Positions 26,773 to 28,822 of a stretch of 28,822 nucleotides of DNA are shown piece after piece. Under the pieces are notes generated by a model. The model was not told the origin of the DNA. It saw nothing but the letters and a program-made list of their open reading frames with translations, and made no database searches. Both the position numbers and the translations under genes were made by a program. Every line of letters begins with the position of its first letter. Within the stretch, counting starts at the first letter, position 1. This DNA comes from Cyanophora paradoxa (taxonomy: Eukaryota > Glaucocystophyceae > Cyanophorales > Cyanophoraceae), in assembly GCA_004431415.1 (NCBI GenBank), contig QPMI01000616.1, positions 1 to 28,822 on the forward strand, in the 5' to 3' direction.

Positions 26773-28413
26773 ATGAGCCGAACACACGTTCGCTTGCCGC
26801 GTGGCACCGTTGTCATGGACACCTGGAGCGAGGGCCCCCGCCCCCTCGTTGACGTTCCTCCGCCACCGACGATCCGTGAACTTGTTTCCGATGGGACCGC
26901 GGTCATCATGGCTCAGGCTCGTGACCCTCTTTGCCAGATGGTGTTCGCACTTCTTCGCGAGAAGGAGAACCTGGCGCGCTGTCACTCCCACTACACTGCT
27001 GGTGAACGTGACCCGGAGGTGCTTGGGAGCTGCATTCTCTGCAAGTCTGCACGCGATCGCTTCGCTCGTGAAGCTACTCAGTACACGATCGATGAGCAAG
27101 ATACCGTACTGCGGTTGCCCTTGCTCCCCACTATGCGGCCTCAGATCGTTGTACCCCCAGAGTGGCGGGAGAAGATTGTTCACGCTTACCACGATGACTG
27201 GGCTCACCGTGGTGCCCCCATTGTTGCTCGGCGCATCGCCTCACGGTTTTGGTGGCCGGGCATGACGACTGCTGTCCATCGCTACGTGAAGACGTGCCGA
27301 CACTGTCAGTTTGCCAAGGCTCACAAGAAGCCGAAGTCACAATTCACTGTGATCGAGTCTGAGCATCCTGGCGACTTGCGTCAAGCCGATCACTTCCCTA
27401 TGGCGCCCTCTGAGAACGGTCGACTTCACCGTTTCACACTTGTGCACATTGACGTCGACGCTTTTACCAAGTACCCTGAGATTTTGATGCTGACGGAGGC
27501 TGATGGTCGTGCCTGTGAGTGGGCTGCACAAACTGTGTACGCGAATCACGGCCCTTGCAAGCGGTATCTCACGGATAACGCCAAGGTCTTCACGCCTACT
27601 AGTCTCTGGGGCAAATTCTGGACTCGCCAGGGTACTCGGTTGATTTACGCTCCCACGTCCCACCAGTCCACGAACGGCGGTGCTGAGCGGCTTGGTGGCA
27701 TTTACAAGCGCTTGGTGTATGCTCTTTGCGATGAGAACGGGGAGGACAATTCCCATTGGCCTTTCTATCATTATCGCGTGCTCTTCGCTCTCCGGACCAC
27801 GATTCACGCTGCCACTGGTTTTTCACCCGCCGCTCTGCACTTTGGACGAGAATTGATGTTGCCTGGCGATCTTCGTCTCGACCTCACCCTGCGCGAACCT
27901 CACGAAGATCCCGTTTCTCTCTACGATTACGCTTTGTCGGTCGCTCGAGCCGCCCGCGACCAAATCTCTGCCGTCCGAGAACACCGCAAACTTTACAACA
28001 AGAAGTTGCTTCGCTATGGCACTGGCCGTGAGCCGCATCGTGTTTTCAAGCCTGGTGACAAAGTGTTGTGCTGGATTATCAGCGCGAAGACCAGTAACGT
28101 CAAGCGCACTGGGCCTCGCAATGGTTGGACTGGCCCTTACACTGTCACTGAGGTTCACTCTCACGGTCTTTTGTACACTGTCCGAGGCGATGACACTTCA
28201 CTGGTGTATCGCTCGCGCGAGGTTCTCATGCACGTTGATCTCATGATCGCTTTTCACGAGCGTCCTGCCAATGTTCTCGCTCCCCGCAAAGCCGGTCGCC
28301 CTCGCAAGGCCCCCGTGCCTGTGCCGCCCGATCATGAGGTCCCCGTGCCTCCGCCACCTGCCGTTGATCCCGATTCACTTTCCGATGATGACACGACGGA
28401 TGACGAGTCTTGA
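26773..28413 (+). CDS. Ty3/Gypsy integrase
   Basis: This is an intact 546-residue ORF from ATG 26,773; the frame stays open back to the stop at 26,716. The N-terminal zinc domain has His140, His145, Cys175 and Cys178 (YHDDWAHRG, then FWWPGM, then CRHCQ). The catalytic core has Asp206 (QADHFPM), Asp268 (YLTDNAKVF) and Glu305 (STNGGAERLGG), i.e. a complete DDE triad with ~36 residues between the last two. A GPY-type C-terminal module lies at ~454 (GWTGPYTVTEV). The tail has an AT-hook-like RKAGRPRKA at ~505-513 and ends in an acidic run. No chromodomain is seen. The enzyme joins element DNA into the host genome. Codon third positions are less GC-rich than in the RT frame. Confidence 0.93.
   Translation: MSRTHVRLPRGTVVMDTWSEGPRPLVDVPPPPTIRELVSDGTAVIMAQARDPLCQMVFALLREKENLARCHSHYTAGERDPEVLGSCILCKSARDRFAREATQYTIDEQDTVLRLPLLPTMRPQIVVPPEWREKIVHAYHDDWAHRGAPIVARRIASRFWWPGMTTAVHRYVKTCRHCQFAKAHKKPKSQFTVIESEHPGDLRQADHFPMAPSENGRLHRFTLVHIDVDAFTKYPEILMLTEADGRACEWAAQTVYANHGPCKRYLTDNAKVFTPTSLWGKFWTRQGTRLIYAPTSHQSTNGGAERLGGIYKRLVYALCDENGEDNSHWPFYHYRVLFALRTTIHAATGFSPAALHFGRELMLPGDLRLDLTLREPHEDPVSLYDYALSVARAARDQISAVREHRKLYNKKLLRYGTGREPHRVFKPGDKVLCWIISAKTSNVKRTGPRNGWTGPYTVTEVHSHGLLYTVRGDDTSLVYRSREVLMHVDLMIAFHERPANVLAPRKAGRPRKAPVPVPPDHEVPVPPPPAVDPDSLSDDDTTDDES
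28285..28311 (+). other. AT-hook-like motif in integrase tail
   Basis: The codons read RKAGRPRKA, containing the GRP core flanked by basic residues that defines AT-hook DNA-minor-groove binders. It is followed by Pro/Val repeats and an Asp/Glu/Ser-rich C-terminus. It occupies the place where chromovirus integrases carry a chromodomain. Confidence 0.55.
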
Positions 28414-28822
28414 ATCACAGCCCGTACTGCGGTTTACCGGATTCACTTCCGTTGTCGATGACGTGCCCTTCACTGGGATGTGGCTTGCGAGTTTCGGGAA
28501 TTCTCTCTGGCGCTGGGTCAGCGGCTGATCACTGCTGCCTGGTTTGCCCTCAACAAATGCGCAGCTCTACATCTCTTCTGATCCAGCCGCGTGGAAGCGT
28601 CTGTGAGGACCTGGAGAGCTGTTGCCGATAGGGTTTCCTAGCCGTTAGTGCTTGTTTGCACTTCGTTCGCAGTAGTACCGTGACTTGACCCGCGGTTCTC
28701 GCGATTTCCTGAGTCACTGTACCCCTGTACGAAGATGCGACCCTAGCTACTTTTTCTGACTCTAGCTTGATACTTTCCGGTAGCCGTGTCCTAGGGTACA
28801 CAGTAGTCTGTGATTAGCAGCT
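28414..28822 (+). other. Region downstream of integrase, possible 3' UTR/LTR start, undefined
   Basis: No coding sequence is supported. Composition is more T-rich than the rest of the window. A 3' LTR would be expected near here, but no polypurine tract and no match to sequence upstream of the gag-like region were found by eye. The LTR may begin beyond the window or the element may lack one. Confidence 0.4.

Larger units (their letters stand above)
11812..28413 (+). mobile_element. Giant Ty3/Gypsy-like retrotransposon, internal region
   Basis: The order protease, reverse transcriptase, RNase H, integrase on the plus strand is that of Ty3/Gypsy elements (in Ty1/Copia, integrase precedes RT). 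Upstream of the protease is an exceptionally long region (~9 kb) of frame-switching, protein-like sequence on the same strand with no cellular gene I can recognise. I infer it is gag plus extra coding sequence, because it runs continuously into pol. The element's ends are not defined: I found no pair of LTRs, no primer-binding site and no polypurine tract. The upstream part could instead contain a second element or a host gene. Confidence 0.75.

Noticed and set aside
28414-28822. 3' LTR with a partner near 11.1-11.65 kb
   Set aside because: Visual comparison found no shared block of useful length and no polypurine tract or primer-binding site.

Overview
The window looks like gene-poor, repeat-dominated nuclear DNA from a GC-rich eukaryote. 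It holds a Ty3/Gypsy-type retrotransposon pol region, a kilobase-scale satellite array and GC-rich minisatellites. I see no rRNA, tRNA, CRISPR array or ordinary host gene. The sequence alone does not let me name the lineage.

Positions 1-420 are flanking DNA. Positions ~421-11,086 form one very large inverted-repeat structure. Two arms of ~2.9 and ~3.3 kb are reverse complements of each other, and they enclose ~12.5 head-to-tail copies of a 348-bp satellite (3,401-7,772). The inner end of each arm is an extremely GC-rich minisatellite, with its G-rich strand mirrored between the arms. No transposase or other recognisable gene lies in the arms, so the structure resembles a foldback-type non-autonomous element or a satellite/palindrome locus. 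Positions 11,087-11,660 are a spacer with perfect short palindromes and degenerate ~20-bp repeats; the latter resemble sequence at the left edge of the window.

From ~11.8 kb to 28,413 the plus strand carries the internal region of a giant Ty3/Gypsy-like element. About 9 kb of gag-like or unidentified coding sequence (11.8-21.1 kb) comes first, with two Pro-rich linkers, an internal domain duplication and paired CxxC motifs. It is followed by an aspartic protease (DTGA), reverse transcriptase (YVDD) with RNase H, a basic helical linker, and a separate integrase ORF (HHCC, DDE, GPY) ending in an AT-hook-like motif and an acidic tail. Neither LTR, primer-binding site nor polypurine tract could be identified.

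Reading frames switch about 30 times between 11.8 and 21.1 kb but only five or six times between 21.1 and 28.4 kb, almost without in-frame stops inside segments. The two palindrome arms also differ from each other mostly by single-base indels, many in short runs. This points to uncorrected indel errors in the assembly, or to an unusual indel-dominated decay. All gag-like calls below are therefore frame segments, not finished gene models.
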